The notes: generated by a model from the sequence alone, not told the origin. 64,000 nt of DNA from UBA11574 sp964591175 (GCA_964591175.1 CAZQAF010000009.1:1-64000); one strand, 5' to 3'. Counted from the stretch's first letter, positions 25,090-34,290 are shown. A program made the numbers and translations.

Positions 25090-26097
25090 ATGAAACTCAA
25101 TGTCGATAAATTATCAGGGCCCCAGAAGGCCGCCATTCTTTTTTTGGCCATGGGAGAGGAGTTTTCCGCTAACTTCTTTAAAGAGCTGGACGAAGCAAGC
25201 ATTAAAAAAATAGGTCGATACATGTCGGAAATATCGTATATCCCCTCTGAGGTTTTGAGCACAGTGATGGATGAGTTCCTTATCAACTTTAGATCTGAAA
25301 GTGATGTCGTTGTTTCAGGAGAAAGTTTTCTGAAACAGGTTATCAGTAAATCATTGGATAAAGAAAGCGCTCAAGAAGTGTTCAAGGTTATCGGCGAAAA
25401 AGGGAACAAGGCCCCTTTCAGCGATCTTTCTTATATACCCGTTGAAAAACTGATTAATATCATCCAGGGTGAACATCCTCAAACCATCGCCCTGATATTG
25501 TCCTACTTGTCTTATGAAAAAGCGGCTGAAGTTCTCAAATCTTTCCCGGAAGATATTAAAACCGATGTCGCACTCAGGCTCGTTCAGATCGGACAAGTCG
25601 ATGTCGAAATAGTAAACGAGCTCGATAAAGTCATTAAAAGCGAGCTTTCCAAAATAGGAGGCGTAACCCGGAAATGTGACGGGATAGAAACCCTGGCAAA
25701 TATATTAAACCAGGTAGACGGGATTACCGAAGAGTCGGTTTTGAACCACATAGAAAATGAAGACAGCGAGTTAGCGGATATGGTCAGGCAGAAAATGTTT
25801 GTTTTTGAAGATCTGCTGCAGATTGAAAACAGGCATTTCAGAGATATTCTCCAAAATGTGGATAACCAGTTGTTGATAAAGGCACTGAAAACCACTTCAG
25901 ACGAAATGAAGGATAAGGTTTTCAGCAATTTGTCGGAAAGAGCTTCGGAAATGCTTAAAGAAGATATGGAAGTTATGGGACCGGTTAAGTTAAGTGAAGT
26001 CGAGGACGCGCAACAGGAGATAATTAAAATAGCAAAGAGGCTCGAGTCAGAGGGACGAATCGTCCTGGCTAAAGGCGGGGATGATGTCTTTGTCTAG
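25090..26097 (+). CDS. fliG: Rotor switch protein FliG
   Basis: Rotor ring subunit that binds FliF and meets the stator. 335 residues, usual length. The N-terminal domain starts LSGPQKAAILFLAMGEEFSA; the middle domain has the EHPQTIALILSYL motif (EHPQ); the C-terminal torque helix is seen as FVFEDLLQIENRHFRDILQNVDNQLLIKALK with the usual charged residues. The last 17 bases overlap fliH, which implies translational coupling. Confidence 0.97.
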   Translation: MKLNVDKLSGPQKAAILFLAMGEEFSANFFKELDEASIKKIGRYMSEISYIPSEVLSTVMDEFLINFRSESDVVVSGESFLKQVISKSLDKESAQEVFKVIGEKGNKAPFSDLSYIPVEKLINIIQGEHPQTIALILSYLSYEKAAEVLKSFPEDIKTDVALRLVQIGQVDVEIVNELDKVIKSELSKIGGVTRKCDGIETLANILNQVDGITEESVLNHIENEDSELADMVRQKMFVFEDLLQIENRHFRDILQNVDNQLLIKALKTTSDEMKDKVFSNLSERASEMLKEDMEVMGPVKLSEVEDAQQEIIKIAKRLESEGRIVLAKGGDDVFV

Positions 26098-26824
26098 CAA
26101 CTTAAGAAAAATTACCGACAAAATGGAATCGTGGCTGAGATATGAAATGGAGGCTTTTGAGCCATTTGGCACACAGGAAAACACGGCGGATAAAGGGTTT
26201 GTGTCCTTGGAAACAAAAGGAGGCAAAACGCAGGAATTTATCCCTCTTGAAGCCTTGAAGAATACCGGTCTCAACGAAAATGAAGGCGAGGTTCTATTAA
26301 AAAAAACAAAAGAAAATATCGAACGTCTCGAGCAGGAGGCATATGAAAAGGGCTTTGTCCAGGGCGAAAAGGATGGTTTTGAACTTGGCGAAAAAAAAGC
26401 AATTAAAATTATAGCGAATATAGAGAAATTGTTCAACGAAATCAATGGCATTAAGCAGGATTTAATAAGAGAGAACGAAAAAGAATTATTTGATTTGATT
26501 TTTGCGGTTGCCGAGAAAATTGTTCACCATGAAGTCCGACGAGACGATACTGCCATCAAAGAAGCGATCTTGAATTCACTCGATATGGCGGTGGAAAAAA
26601 GCAAAATATTTTTCAACGTCAATCCGGATGATTACGACTTTGTTGAAAAATTACGGCCTGATCTTTTCCGTCAAAACAACGAAATCAAGTCAATTGTCGT
26701 GACGTCGGATCCGGCAATTTCAAGAGGCGGTTGTTTTTTAGAAACACCTCGTGGAAATATCGATGCGACGATCGAATCGAAATTGGAAAAAATTTATCAA
26801 AGCTTTCAAGAAACCATTCAATAA
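26081..26824 (+). CDS. fliH: Export ATPase regulator FliH
   Basis: Binds and restrains the FliI ATPase and tethers it to the export gate. 247 residues with a long central helix containing small-residue repeats (EQEAYEKGFVQGEKDGFELGEKKA), typical of FliH/YscL, and a conserved C-terminal domain (LFDLIFAVAEKIVHHEVRRDDTAIKEAILNSLDMA; SRGGCFLETPRGNIDATIESKLEKIYQSF). It starts within the end of fliG (17-bp overlap) and ends just before fliI. Confidence 0.94.
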   Translation: MMSLSSNLRKITDKMESWLRYEMEAFEPFGTQENTADKGFVSLETKGGKTQEFIPLEALKNTGLNENEGEVLLKKTKENIERLEQEAYEKGFVQGEKDGFELGEKKAIKIIANIEKLFNEINGIKQDLIRENEKELFDLIFAVAEKIVHHEVRRDDTAIKEAILNSLDMAVEKSKIFFNVNPDDYDFVEKLRPDLFRQNNEIKSIVVTSDPAISRGGCFLETPRGNIDATIESKLEKIYQSFQETIQ

Positions 26825-26863
26825 ATATTTTTATTGAAAAGATCCGGTCCATCAAAAAGGAAG

Positions 26864-28192
26864 ATGAGAAATTTTGAATCAAAAATCGAATTTAATAAAT
26901 ACAAAGAAGCGCTGAAATCCTGCCGACCCATTAAAATGGAAGGCAAAATCATTAAAGTGGCGGGCATTGTTGCAGAAGCTGACGGCCCGGGCATGAGCGT
27001 CGGAAGCCTTTGTTCAATAAAAAATTCTGACGGCCGAAATATGCCGGCGGAAGTTATCGGGTTTAATGATAAAAGCGTTATTGTGATGCCTTTCGGAGAA
27101 ATGCGGGGAATTGAGCCCGGAAGCCGGATTGTCGATATAAACAAACAGCCGACGGTTAAAGTCGGGGAGTCATATTTAAATAGAGTCGTTGACGGGCTTG
27201 GAACGCCCATTGACGGAAAAGGAGCCATAAAAGCAAACCTGGATTATCCGATTTACGGAAAAGTCCTTAATCCTATGAAAAGAGAGATTATTCATGAAGT
27301 GATCGATGTGGGTATAAGTTCTATCAATGCAATGCACACGCTGGGGAAAGGACAGCGGATTGCCATCATGGCAGGTTCGGGTGTGGGGAAAAGTGTGTTG
27401 ATGGGTATGATTGCCCGCTACACAGTAGCAGACGTCATCGTTATTGCGCTTATTGGCGAACGCGGTAGAGAAGTTAGAGAATTTATTGAACGCAACCTTG
27501 GAAAGGAAGGTCTTAAAAAATCGGTTGTCGTTGCTGCAACGTCCGATTCCCCGGCTCTCGCCAGGATCAGGGGGGCTCATCTCGCAACAACGATAGCGGA
27601 ATATTTCAGGGATAAAGGATTGGACGTCGTTCTGATTATGGATTCAATCACCCGCTTCGCCATGTCATTGAGAGAAGTCGGCCTGGCGGCAGGAGAACCG
27701 CCTTCAGCAAAGGGTTACACACCGAGCGTTTTTATTCAAATCCCAAAACTTTTGGAAAGGACCGGAAATCTGGAAAGGAAAGGCAGTATTACGGGAATCT
27801 ATACGGTCTTGGTCGAAGGCGACGATATGAACGAGCCCATAGCGGATACCGTTCGTTCCATCGTCGACGGCCACATCATTTTATCCCGGGATCTTGCACA
27901 CAAAGGACATTATCCCGCCGTAGATGTTTTGAGCAGCATCAGCCGGGTGATGTCTGACATTGTCGAACGTGGTCATCTCGATATGGCAAGAAAACTTGTA
28001 AGAGTCCTGGCCACCTATAGAGAAGCGGAAGATTTAATCAATATTGGGGCATATTTAGATGGTAGTGATCCGAACATAGATTTTGCAAAAAAAATGATTC
28101 ACAAAATCAATTCTTTTCTTTGTCAGGATATTAATCAAAATATATCATTCAAGGAAAGCCTGTCGCGATTGAAGGATGCATTAACCGAGTGA
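26864..28192 (+). CDS. fliI: Flagellar type III export ATPase FliI
   Basis: F1-ATPase beta-like enzyme that energises export. 442 residues from the ATG at 26864, preceded by AAAAAGGA; a TTG at 26834 has no ribosome site and adds a non-conserved leader. Walker A is AGSGVGKSVLMGMI, Walker B is VVLIMDSITRFAMS, and the hallmark GLAAGEPPSAKGYTPSVF and GSITGIYTVLVEGDDMNEPIADTVRSIVDGHI stretches are intact. It sits between fliH and fliJ as usual. Confidence 0.97.
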   Translation: MRNFESKIEFNKYKEALKSCRPIKMEGKIIKVAGIVAEADGPGMSVGSLCSIKNSDGRNMPAEVIGFNDKSVIVMPFGEMRGIEPGSRIVDINKQPTVKVGESYLNRVVDGLGTPIDGKGAIKANLDYPIYGKVLNPMKREIIHEVIDVGISSINAMHTLGKGQRIAIMAGSGVGKSVLMGMIARYTVADVIVIALIGERGREVREFIERNLGKEGLKKSVVVAATSDSPALARIRGAHLATTIAEYFRDKGLDVVLIMDSITRFAMSLREVGLAAGEPPSAKGYTPSVFIQIPKLLERTGNLERKGSITGIYTVLVEGDDMNEPIADTVRSIVDGHIILSRDLAHKGHYPAVDVLSSISRVMSDIVERGHLDMARKLVRVLATYREAEDLINIGAYLDGSDPNIDFAKKMIHKINSFLCQDINQNISFKESLSRLKDALTE

Positions 28193-28220
28193 TACAAACT
28201 TAGGACTTCGCCCCAATTGG

Positions 28221-28251
28221 CCTCCGGCCCGTTGGGCCTATGCCCCGGAGG
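28221..28251 (+). other. GC-rich hairpin between fliI and fliJ
   Basis: CCTCCGG (28221-28227) pairs with CCGGAGG (28245-28251), with a nested GGCCC-GTT-GGGCC inside. There is no T-run, so it is unlikely to terminate; it may stabilise or process the mRNA. CCAATTGG and CATTGG flank it. Confidence 0.5.
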
Positions 28252-28265
28252 GAACATTGGAATAG

Positions 28266-28709
28266 ATGAAACCGTTTTCATTTCGACTGGATAAAATACT
28301 TAACTATAGAACTTATCTGAGGAAAAAAGCTCAAATAGAACTTTTTAACGCTAGAAATGAATGTCTGAAGAGAGAAAAAGAAGTTATGAGTTTGATTGAA
28401 AAAAGAAACGAGATGTCAAAACAGTGCAGCGAAGAAGAATCCAGAGGAGTGAGTGTTCCGGTTTACAATACATACCAGACTTATCTGAAACGCATTGGAG
28501 AAGATCTAGAGAAGGCATATATTAGGCTCGATCGGGAAAAAGAAGAAGTAATAGCAAAAGAAATTGTATTGAAGCAGGCATCCATAAATAAAAAGACGCT
28601 AAAAGTTCTAAAAGGACTAAAACATAATAGATACATGGAATCTATGGGAAGAGAAGAACAGAAAATATTGGATGAGATAGTGATAACCGGAAAAGGTTGC
28701 AACGTATGA
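28266..28709 (+). CDS. fliJ: Flagellar export protein FliJ
   Basis: 147 residues, a two-helix coiled coil typical of the FliJ stalk that works with FliI and FlhA. The opening FSFRLDKILNYRTYLRKKAQIELFNA is the family signature. The remainder is highly charged helix. It ends in an ATGA overlap with the next gene. Confidence 0.9.
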   Translation: MKPFSFRLDKILNYRTYLRKKAQIELFNARNECLKREKEVMSLIEKRNEMSKQCSEEESRGVSVPVYNTYQTYLKRIGEDLEKAYIRLDREKEEVIAKEIVLKQASINKKTLKVLKGLKHNRYMESMGREEQKILDEIVITGKGCNV

Positions 28710-29266
28710 AAAAACGAACACAGATTCTGCTGTCCTTACTGATCGTTGTGAAGATTTCGCTGGGTTCTATTTTATTATATCAGAGCGGTCTGCCTTTGTT
28801 TGGAACGTCGAATGCATTGGCTTCAGAACAAAAAAAAGATACTGTGACAACCCCAGTGAAAAATGAAAAAAAAGATACAAAAGAAACGATCGACTTGAAG
28901 TTTCTCATCCAAAGGAAGGCTCAATTCGAAAAAGAAGAAAAAAGGATCGCTGAAAAGAAATCAGAACTTTTAGTCATTCAGGATGACATCAATAAAAAAA
29001 TCGCCGAACTCACAAAATTAAGGGATGAAATCAAGCAGGAGAAAGCACAAAAGAAGGCTGTCGAGGAGCAGCAGTTCAAGCATCTTATAAAGATTTATTC
29101 AGCCATGAAACCGCAGAATGCGGCGGACTTGATCGATAAGCTGGACATTAAACTGGCAATAGAACTTCTTTCAAGGATGAAAGGGGATGATGTCGGGAAA
29201 ATCCTTTCCTTCGTAAAAATTGAAAAGGCCGCTAAAATAAGCGAAGGGCTTATAAAACAAAATTAG
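28706..29266 (+). CDS. MotE-like periplasmic coiled-coil protein
   Basis: 186 residues from the ATG that overlaps the fliJ stop (ATGA); a TTG three codons earlier is less likely. One N-terminal membrane segment or signal anchor (ILLSLLIVVKISLGSILLYQ), a charged coiled coil (about 65-115), and a C-terminal MgtE-N-like helical domain (IYSAMKPQNAADLIDKLDIKLAIELLSRMKGDDVGKILSFV). This layout is that of the MotE family found after fliJ in many bacteria. In Sinorhizobium MotE helps stabilise the stator partner MotC; the role here is unproven. Confidence 0.85.
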   Translation: MKKRTQILLSLLIVVKISLGSILLYQSGLPLFGTSNALASEQKKDTVTTPVKNEKKDTKETIDLKFLIQRKAQFEKEEKRIAEKKSELLVIQDDINKKIAELTKLRDEIKQEKAQKKAVEEQQFKHLIKIYSAMKPQNAADLIDKLDIKLAIELLSRMKGDDVGKILSFVKIEKAAKISEGLIKQN

Positions 29267-29457
29267 ATATAGATATCTATGATCGATCCCTTTTCCCGGA
29301 ATTTATCCGGGTCTAGTTCCGGACCGCTACTCAGAACCGACGGGCGTTGGTGATTCCGGGAGAAAATCGGCAGCGTGGATTCATTCTGAATGGCCTTATC
29401 CCCGGGCAATGCCGCCACCACGATCGGCCAGTTATTTGCAGCATCAATATTCATCAT
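29263..29457 (-). CDS. Possible small antisense-strand protein
   Basis: A 64-codon frame whose end overlaps the MotE-like stop by 4 bp (convergent). An AGAGGG site precedes two adjacent ATGs (29457 and 29454; the second has better spacing). No family is recognised. Its last residues GSIIDIYI resemble the end of the small protein at 47194-47493 (GNVIDIRV), which hints that it is a real member of the same set. Evidence is thin; it could be chance. Confidence 0.35.
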   Translation of the reverse strand: MMNIDAANNWPIVVAALPGDKAIQNESTLPIFSRNHQRPSVLSSGPELDPDKFREKGSIIDIYI

Positions 29458-29861
29458 TACCCTCTTTGTATTATTATTCCATCCTATTATATGAATAATC
29501 CTTAAAAATCAACATATTTCTTTAAGATTTCAACAATCTTAGAATAAAACTCCAAATTGAGATTTGGGAATTGAATTTTCAATAAGTCATTCGCCCGGAA
29601 AAGGAAACCCTGTCATCGCCTTGGGGTAACGAAACTATTTTGTTTCGCCCTGTCGCGAAAATTAAATAGGCAATATTTTCCTTTGGCCGTTTGATTAAGC
29701 GGTCAAATATTTCCTCCTTGCTGTTTTTTGTTTTCGGCGGTTGCGTTTAAAATATACTTAATCCACTGTTATAATATCAAATACAAGTATGTTTTCTATT
29801 TTGGCACAACCTTTGCTGGTAAAGAGTTGAAAAAATTAAAAGACAGCAAGAGACAAAAACA
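29458..29861 (+). other. Regulatory intergenic region before fliK
   Basis: AT-rich; holds the sigma-54 promoter at 29801-29817 and small imperfect hairpins (CGAAACTATTTTGTTTCG near 29627; TTTGGCCG with CGGTCAAA near 29681-29706). A clean TGTCA-N6-TGACA dyad is not found here; only single half-sites are seen. Confidence 0.55.
29801..29817 (+). promoter_or_regulatory. Sigma-54 promoter of fliK-flgD-flgE
   Basis: TTGGCACAACCTTTGCT: GG (29803-29804) and GC (29815-29816) separated by 10 nt, and TTGGCAC is the ideal -24 box. The expected start near 29828 gives a leader of about 34 nt before fliK. Confidence 0.9.
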
Positions 29862-31562
29862 ATGATAAACCCCGTAATTTTAAAATTCGTGTCCTCACTT
29901 CTCAATAGCGACGCATCAAATAGTGCCATGTCATCGGCATCGGGAGACGGCGGCAAGCACTTTTTATCGGATATGCAAAAAGCGCTTCGCACCTTTTCAA
30001 ACAAATCCGATTTTGCAACTCATGAATCGATCAAAGCAAATACCGACTCCTATGGAAAAGGATACAAAAATTATCTTGAATCTTTCAAGAAAGAACTTTT
30101 AGCACAGGGAAAGCCGTTGAATGAGATCTTTTTAAAAGAAAAGGATTTTCCGCTGATCAAAAAATTTCTTCTTCAATGCGGTTTTTCGAACAAAAAGATT
30201 GACGGATTTTTAAAGGATCTTAAATCTGACAGCCCTGGCGGCCAAATCAATCTGTCCTATTTTTTCCAAAAGGCCTCAGAACTGGAATCACCGAAAGACA
30301 AGGCTTATCATGATAAGATCATCGCTTCCAACGCCATCCCGCACATCGAGTCCATACTTAGAGATTTTCAATTTACACCAAAAGAGATGGATAATCTCAT
30401 CAGTTATGCAAAGACCGAAGGCGGCGGGCTGGATCTTAAACAATTTGTAAATAAATTAAAAGAAATCAGCTCCCGTAAACCATTTGCGGATAACAACGGC
30501 GTTGATCGGGATGTGTGTCAAAAGATTATAAGCAAGATGGAAGCGATCGGTATTTCCGTGAAAAACAAAGAAAAGATCGAACAAATATCTCCGGAGGATT
30601 TTATCGCATCTCTGGAGCAAACATTAGAAAATGTGAATCAAAACGATAAGTCATCGTCAGAAATTAAAAAGACGTTGGACAATCTCGTGAAAAGGGTTAC
30701 TCGATCGGATCAAAATATTACATCGGCATCTTCAGTAAAAGTTGCCTCGAATTATAATTTTACGAATTCGCTGATTGAAGAACAAACAAACAAAAACCAC
30801 AATCATCTTTTTGATAAAAAACCGAAATCTTCATCAGAAAATATCACGAATAAAAATGATGTTATATCGTCTTTTCTTAAGCAAGAAGGCGATAAAATCA
30901 CCCCTCATGCGCAACTTATTGCAAACACTTCGAATCCGAAACAGAGGGCCGATATTTTTTCGGACCTGAATAAGAAAATGGGATTAATGAATCCGGTTGA
31001 AAGGGATAGCGATCATATACTGATTAAAACCGGGCAAATGGATGCGCCGAGGAATACGGCAACTTTTAACCTTGCAGGCACCGTAAAATCCGCACCGTCA
31101 AATAATAATGGTTCCGGCGGATATTATCTCCAGGCTTCTTTGATCGACCAGGTCGGAAAGCAAATTTCAAGGTCTATTCTCACAGGGGATCGAATCGTGA
31201 GGCTCCAGTTAAATCCGCCTGAGCTGGGAACGGTAAAAATAAAAATGGATATGAAAGACCATTCCCTTAAAATAGGAATTATTACGGAACATCATTCTGT
31301 AAAAGAACTGTTGTTAAATAATATCCACCAACTCAGGGAAGCGCTTTTACATCAGGGAGTGAAACTCGACAAGGTCGATGTTCAGATCGACTATAATTTC
31401 GGTCAATCATTGAACAGCTCGAAGCAAGGGACAAACAGCGGACCCGGCACAGGAAGAGGTTTCAATGAAAAACAGTTCAATACGAATTCGCTTACCCAAG
31501 AAACATCTGCCATTCAGATGCATATGATATCAAAAAATAATTTATTGGATTTGGTGGCTTAG
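29862..31562 (+). CDS. fliK: Hook-length control protein FliK
   Basis: Secreted ruler that sets hook length and switches export specificity through FlhB. 566 residues: a long polar, low-conservation N-terminal and middle part (about 1-420) and a conserved C-terminal Flg_hook domain (about 430-530) with RIVRLQLNPPELGTVKIKMD and LREALLHQGVKLDKVDVQID. It heads the hook set fliK-flgD-flgE under a sigma-54 promoter. A second FliK-like protein is at 47987. Confidence 0.93.
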   Translation: MINPVILKFVSSLLNSDASNSAMSSASGDGGKHFLSDMQKALRTFSNKSDFATHESIKANTDSYGKGYKNYLESFKKELLAQGKPLNEIFLKEKDFPLIKKFLLQCGFSNKKIDGFLKDLKSDSPGGQINLSYFFQKASELESPKDKAYHDKIIASNAIPHIESILRDFQFTPKEMDNLISYAKTEGGGLDLKQFVNKLKEISSRKPFADNNGVDRDVCQKIISKMEAIGISVKNKEKIEQISPEDFIASLEQTLENVNQNDKSSSEIKKTLDNLVKRVTRSDQNITSASSVKVASNYNFTNSLIEEQTNKNHNHLFDKKPKSSSENITNKNDVISSFLKQEGDKITPHAQLIANTSNPKQRADIFSDLNKKMGLMNPVERDSDHILIKTGQMDAPRNTATFNLAGTVKSAPSNNNGSGGYYLQASLIDQVGKQISRSILTGDRIVRLQLNPPELGTVKIKMDMKDHSLKIGIITEHHSVKELLLNNIHQLREALLHQGVKLDKVDVQIDYNFGQSLNSSKQGTNSGPGTGRGFNEKQFNTNSLTQETSAIQMHMISKNNLLDLVA

Positions 31563-31611
31563 CGAAACCATTCGCCAAACGGAAGGGCGGACTTTAAGGA
31601 GAAAAATCTCA

Positions 31612-32301
31612 ATGTCAATACCATCAGTAAATACAAGTTACGGCACATCATCGACAACCAGTGACCAAACATCTTCAAATTCCGGTACGGACAAGCTGGG
31701 CATGGATCAGTTCCTTAACATGTTTATTGCCCAGTTGAAGAATCAAGATCCGCTGAACCCCATGGACAGTGCGCAATTCACCGCCCAATTGGCGCAATAT
31801 TCCAGTGTAGAGCAACTGTATGGGATGAACAGCAAATTGACGGATATTGAAAATGCGCTGAGCAGTCAGAACCAACAACGCGATGATTTGGGTTATATCG
31901 GCAAAACCGTTAAGGCGGATGATAACACTATGACCGTTACTAACGGGACGGTTCAAACCGGCAGTTACAGCTTGGATGGCAGCGGAAATGTCACCATCGA
32001 TGTTTACGACAGTCAGGGACAGCAGGTTCGAACGCTTTATCAGGGCGCTGAAGATAAAGGCGAACATGAGTTAAATTGGGACGGAAGGGATGATGCCGGG
32101 AACATGGTCGCAGACGGAACTTATACTTTCGAGATTACCGCACAGGATGGAATTGGTTTGACTGTCCCTTCAAACACCTACATTTCCGGGGAGGTGACGG
32201 GCATCACCTATAAAAACGGTCAGCCTTATCTCATGATCGGAGATAAACTGCTCGACAGCAGCAAAGTTATCGAAGTCACTCAAACAACGGCAAATAAATA
32301 A
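31612..32301 (+). CDS. flgD: Hook cap / scaffolding protein FlgD
   Basis: Caps the growing hook and is later removed. 229 residues with the FlgD N-terminal motif LGMDQFLNMFIAQLKNQDPLNPMDSAQFTAQLAQYSSVEQ (about 27-66) and the C-terminal FlgD Ig-like and Tudor-like region (GEHELNWDGRDDAGNMVADGTYTFEITA). The ATG follows AAGGAG. It precedes flgE by 13 bp. Confidence 0.96.
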   Translation: MSIPSVNTSYGTSSTTSDQTSSNSGTDKLGMDQFLNMFIAQLKNQDPLNPMDSAQFTAQLAQYSSVEQLYGMNSKLTDIENALSSQNQQRDDLGYIGKTVKADDNTMTVTNGTVQTGSYSLDGSGNVTIDVYDSQGQQVRTLYQGAEDKGEHELNWDGRDDAGNMVADGTYTFEITAQDGIGLTVPSNTYISGEVTGITYKNGQPYLMIGDKLLDSSKVIEVTQTTANK

Positions 32302-32314
32302 GGAGGGAAATAAA

Positions 32315-33802
32315 ATGTCTTTATCAAGTTCACTATTTTCAGGGATTAGCGGGCTGAGCACCCTTGGCAACGCCATGCAGATTATCGGAGACAACATCGC
32401 AAATGTCAATACGGTAGGGTTCAAAAGCAGCCGGGTGACCTTTCAGGACGTACTGAGCCAGACCGTGGCCACCACGTCGGGAAGCGCACAGGTCGGCCGC
32501 GGGAGCAGCCTGGCGGATATTTCCAGTACGTTTTCCCAGGGCTCTTTCGAGTCCACCGATTCCGCAACGGATCTGGCCATCGGCGGCGAGGGCTTTTTCG
32601 TTGTTAGGGACCCGAACAATGCAAACAACGAATACTACACTCGTGCCGGTGAATTCCGCTTTGACAAGGACGGCAACTTCGTCAATCCGGCCGGATACAT
32701 TGTCCGCGGCTGGGCCCTGGACCCCACCACGGGTCAGGACTACGGCTCGATGACGGACATCACCATGTCGTCATTTACATCGTCGCCATCGGAGACGCAG
32801 AAGTTGACGGCCATCACCAACCTGGATTCCGATGCCACGAGCCAGACGACGAATCTGGAAACCGCATGGGACGCCACCAACCCAACGCCGATTGCCTCTA
32901 CAGCCTATGAATATCAGACCACCGTGAAGGCCTACGATTCGTTGGGAAGCACCCACGATCTCACTGTTTACTATGACCGCACCGACACAGACGGTCAATG
33001 GGAATATATCGTCACGTGCAATCCTGATGAAGATGCCCGCGCCGGCGCCGTAGTATCAGGTACGCCGACAAAGGGTGCGGGGCTTTTGGCCCGGGGGACC
33101 ATCGATTTCGTGGCTGGTTCGGGCACCATTTCGGGCATGACTATGGAGCGTTTCGATCCGAACAATCCGGACAATATCGGTACCGGCACCGATGGCTCGG
33201 CCGCGGACAACGCGGCAACATGGGACTCGGTGGTGGACCCCGACAGTTGGCAAACGGCTGAAACTCCCGATGCAAATGGTTATCTGGCCTTTCAGCCGGA
33301 GTTCATCAATGGTTCCCCGATGTCCGTAGAACTGAACATCGGAGCCCGCAATGACGGGACGAACTGGGTTCCTGATTCCTTGTCTTCGAGCCAGTATTCC
33401 TCGGCATCCACCACCGTTTTTCAGTCCGCTGACGGCTACGGCGCCGGGGATCTGCAATCGGTTTCCGTGGATACGGACGGCGTTATCACCGGGCAGTATT
33501 CCAACGGGCAGGTCCTCCCGTTGTATCGCGTTGCCTTGGCCAAGTTTCAGAACAACGACGGCCTTTTTAAGGTAGGCGGCAACCTCTGGCGGGAGACCCG
33601 GCTCAGCGGTGATCCGATTACGGGTACGCCGGGATCCAACGGCACGGGAAACATTTCGGCAAACTCCCTCGAGCAGTCAAACGTCGATATCGCCAACGAG
33701 TTCGTCAAAATGATTACCACCCAGAGAGGATTCCAGGCCAATTCAAAAATCATTACCGTAACGGATCAAATGCTTGCGGACCTCATCAATATCAAACGAT
33801 AA
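32315..33802 (+). CDS. flgE: Flagellar hook protein FlgE
   Basis: Hook subunit, 495 residues. The N-terminus LFSGISGLSTLGNAMQIIGDNIANVNTVGFKSSRVTFQDVL and the C-terminus SNVDIANEFVKMITTQRGFQANSKIITVTDQMLADLINIKR are typical; a FlgE D2-type domain lies between. The ATG follows AAGGAGGG. Base composition is unlike its neighbours: lines at 32461 and 33181 are 43/60 and 42/60 G+C by hand count, against 29/60 in flgD (31981) and 24/60 in motA (34561). This suggests a recombined or transferred gene body. Confidence 0.96.
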   Translation: MSLSSSLFSGISGLSTLGNAMQIIGDNIANVNTVGFKSSRVTFQDVLSQTVATTSGSAQVGRGSSLADISSTFSQGSFESTDSATDLAIGGEGFFVVRDPNNANNEYYTRAGEFRFDKDGNFVNPAGYIVRGWALDPTTGQDYGSMTDITMSSFTSSPSETQKLTAITNLDSDATSQTTNLETAWDATNPTPIASTAYEYQTTVKAYDSLGSTHDLTVYYDRTDTDGQWEYIVTCNPDEDARAGAVVSGTPTKGAGLLARGTIDFVAGSGTISGMTMERFDPNNPDNIGTGTDGSAADNAATWDSVVDPDSWQTAETPDANGYLAFQPEFINGSPMSVELNIGARNDGTNWVPDSLSSSQYSSASTTVFQSADGYGAGDLQSVSVDTDGVITGQYSNGQVLPLYRVALAKFQNNDGLFKVGGNLWRETRLSGDPITGTPGSNGTGNISANSLEQSNVDIANEFVKMITTQRGFQANSKIITVTDQMLADLINIKR

Positions 33803-33813
33803 TGTTTAAACCG

Positions 33814-34037
33814 AGAGGTTCAGGGTTCAAAGTTCACGGTTCCTGGTCTTAAAAGATGAGAAGGTTAGAACGTTAGAAGGTTAGGCTTAGCTTTAAGCTT
33901 CGACCCAATAAATCGGAGCGTCTGAGAAAAGCCAACCTTCTTACCTTCTGATCTTCTCACTTTCCGGTCTTTTTCCCTATATTACACCCCTGAACCTCTG
34001 AACCCAAAACCCCAGAACTCAGAATTCCGGAACCTCT
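33814..34037. repeat. Palindromic dispersed repeat C
   Basis: The outer arms AGAGGTTC (33814-33821) and GAACCTCT (34030-34037) are perfect complements. Inner arms with GAGAAGGTTAGAACGTTAG and the AACCTTCTTACCTTCTGATC stretch also pair. The left part holds short near-repeats of GGTTCA and GAAGGTTAG. No coding capacity. Confidence 0.6.
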
Positions 34038-34038
34038 T

Positions 34039-34076
34039 ATCGAGGCAAATGTCAGGATTTTGACATTTGCCTCGAT
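34039..34076. promoter_or_regulatory. Perfect hairpin with candidate enhancer dyad
   Basis: A 16-bp perfect stem around the loop GGATTT. Its centre is TGTCA-GGATTT-TGACA (34050-34065), the same dyad as at 17960. It lies about 130 bp upstream of the motA sigma-54 promoter. It lacks a T-run, so an operator/enhancer reading is preferred over a terminator; both are possible. Confidence 0.6.
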
Positions 34077-34190
34077 CCTTGACGCAATTCCACTCAAAAG
34101 GGCTTCATCGACAAAATTTAACTATTCATATCTATTTGTAATATCATTATAATATTCCCTCTAGAAAAAATATTCCCCTTAAAAATCGAT

Positions 34191-34207
34191 ATGGCATAAA
34201 GGTTGCT
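34191..34207 (+). promoter_or_regulatory. Sigma-54 promoter of motA operon
   Basis: ATGGCATAAAGGTTGCT: GG (34193-34194) and GC (34205-34206) separated by 10 nt. The expected transcript start near 34218 leaves about 70 nt before motA. The long tightly packed series motA to the FlhB paralogue (49354) could depend on it. Confidence 0.87.
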
Positions 34208-34290
34208 GTATATCAGGAAAAAAAGATTTTTCAGGATAATTATCGGCACCGCCGGACAACCGGCGGCAGTCGTAAGTTTAAGGAGAAGTT

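Larger units (their letters stand above)
33803..34290 (+). other. Regulatory intergenic region before motA
   Basis: No gene. It contains a large palindromic repeat (33814-34037), a 16-bp perfect-stem hairpin (34039-34076) that includes a TGTCA-N6-TGACA dyad, and the sigma-54 promoter at 34191-34207. The flgE operon probably ends here. Confidence 0.65.

Noticed and set aside
29600..29800. Enhancer dyad for the fliK promoter
   Set aside because: Only isolated TGTCA or TGTCG half-sites were seen (near 29612 and 29650); no partner half at the N6 distance.
34039..34076. Intrinsic terminator for flgE
   Set aside because: The stem is perfect but is followed by TCCTTGACGC, not a T-run; the TGTCA-N6-TGACA core and distance to the motA promoter favour a regulatory site. 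A termination role is not excluded.
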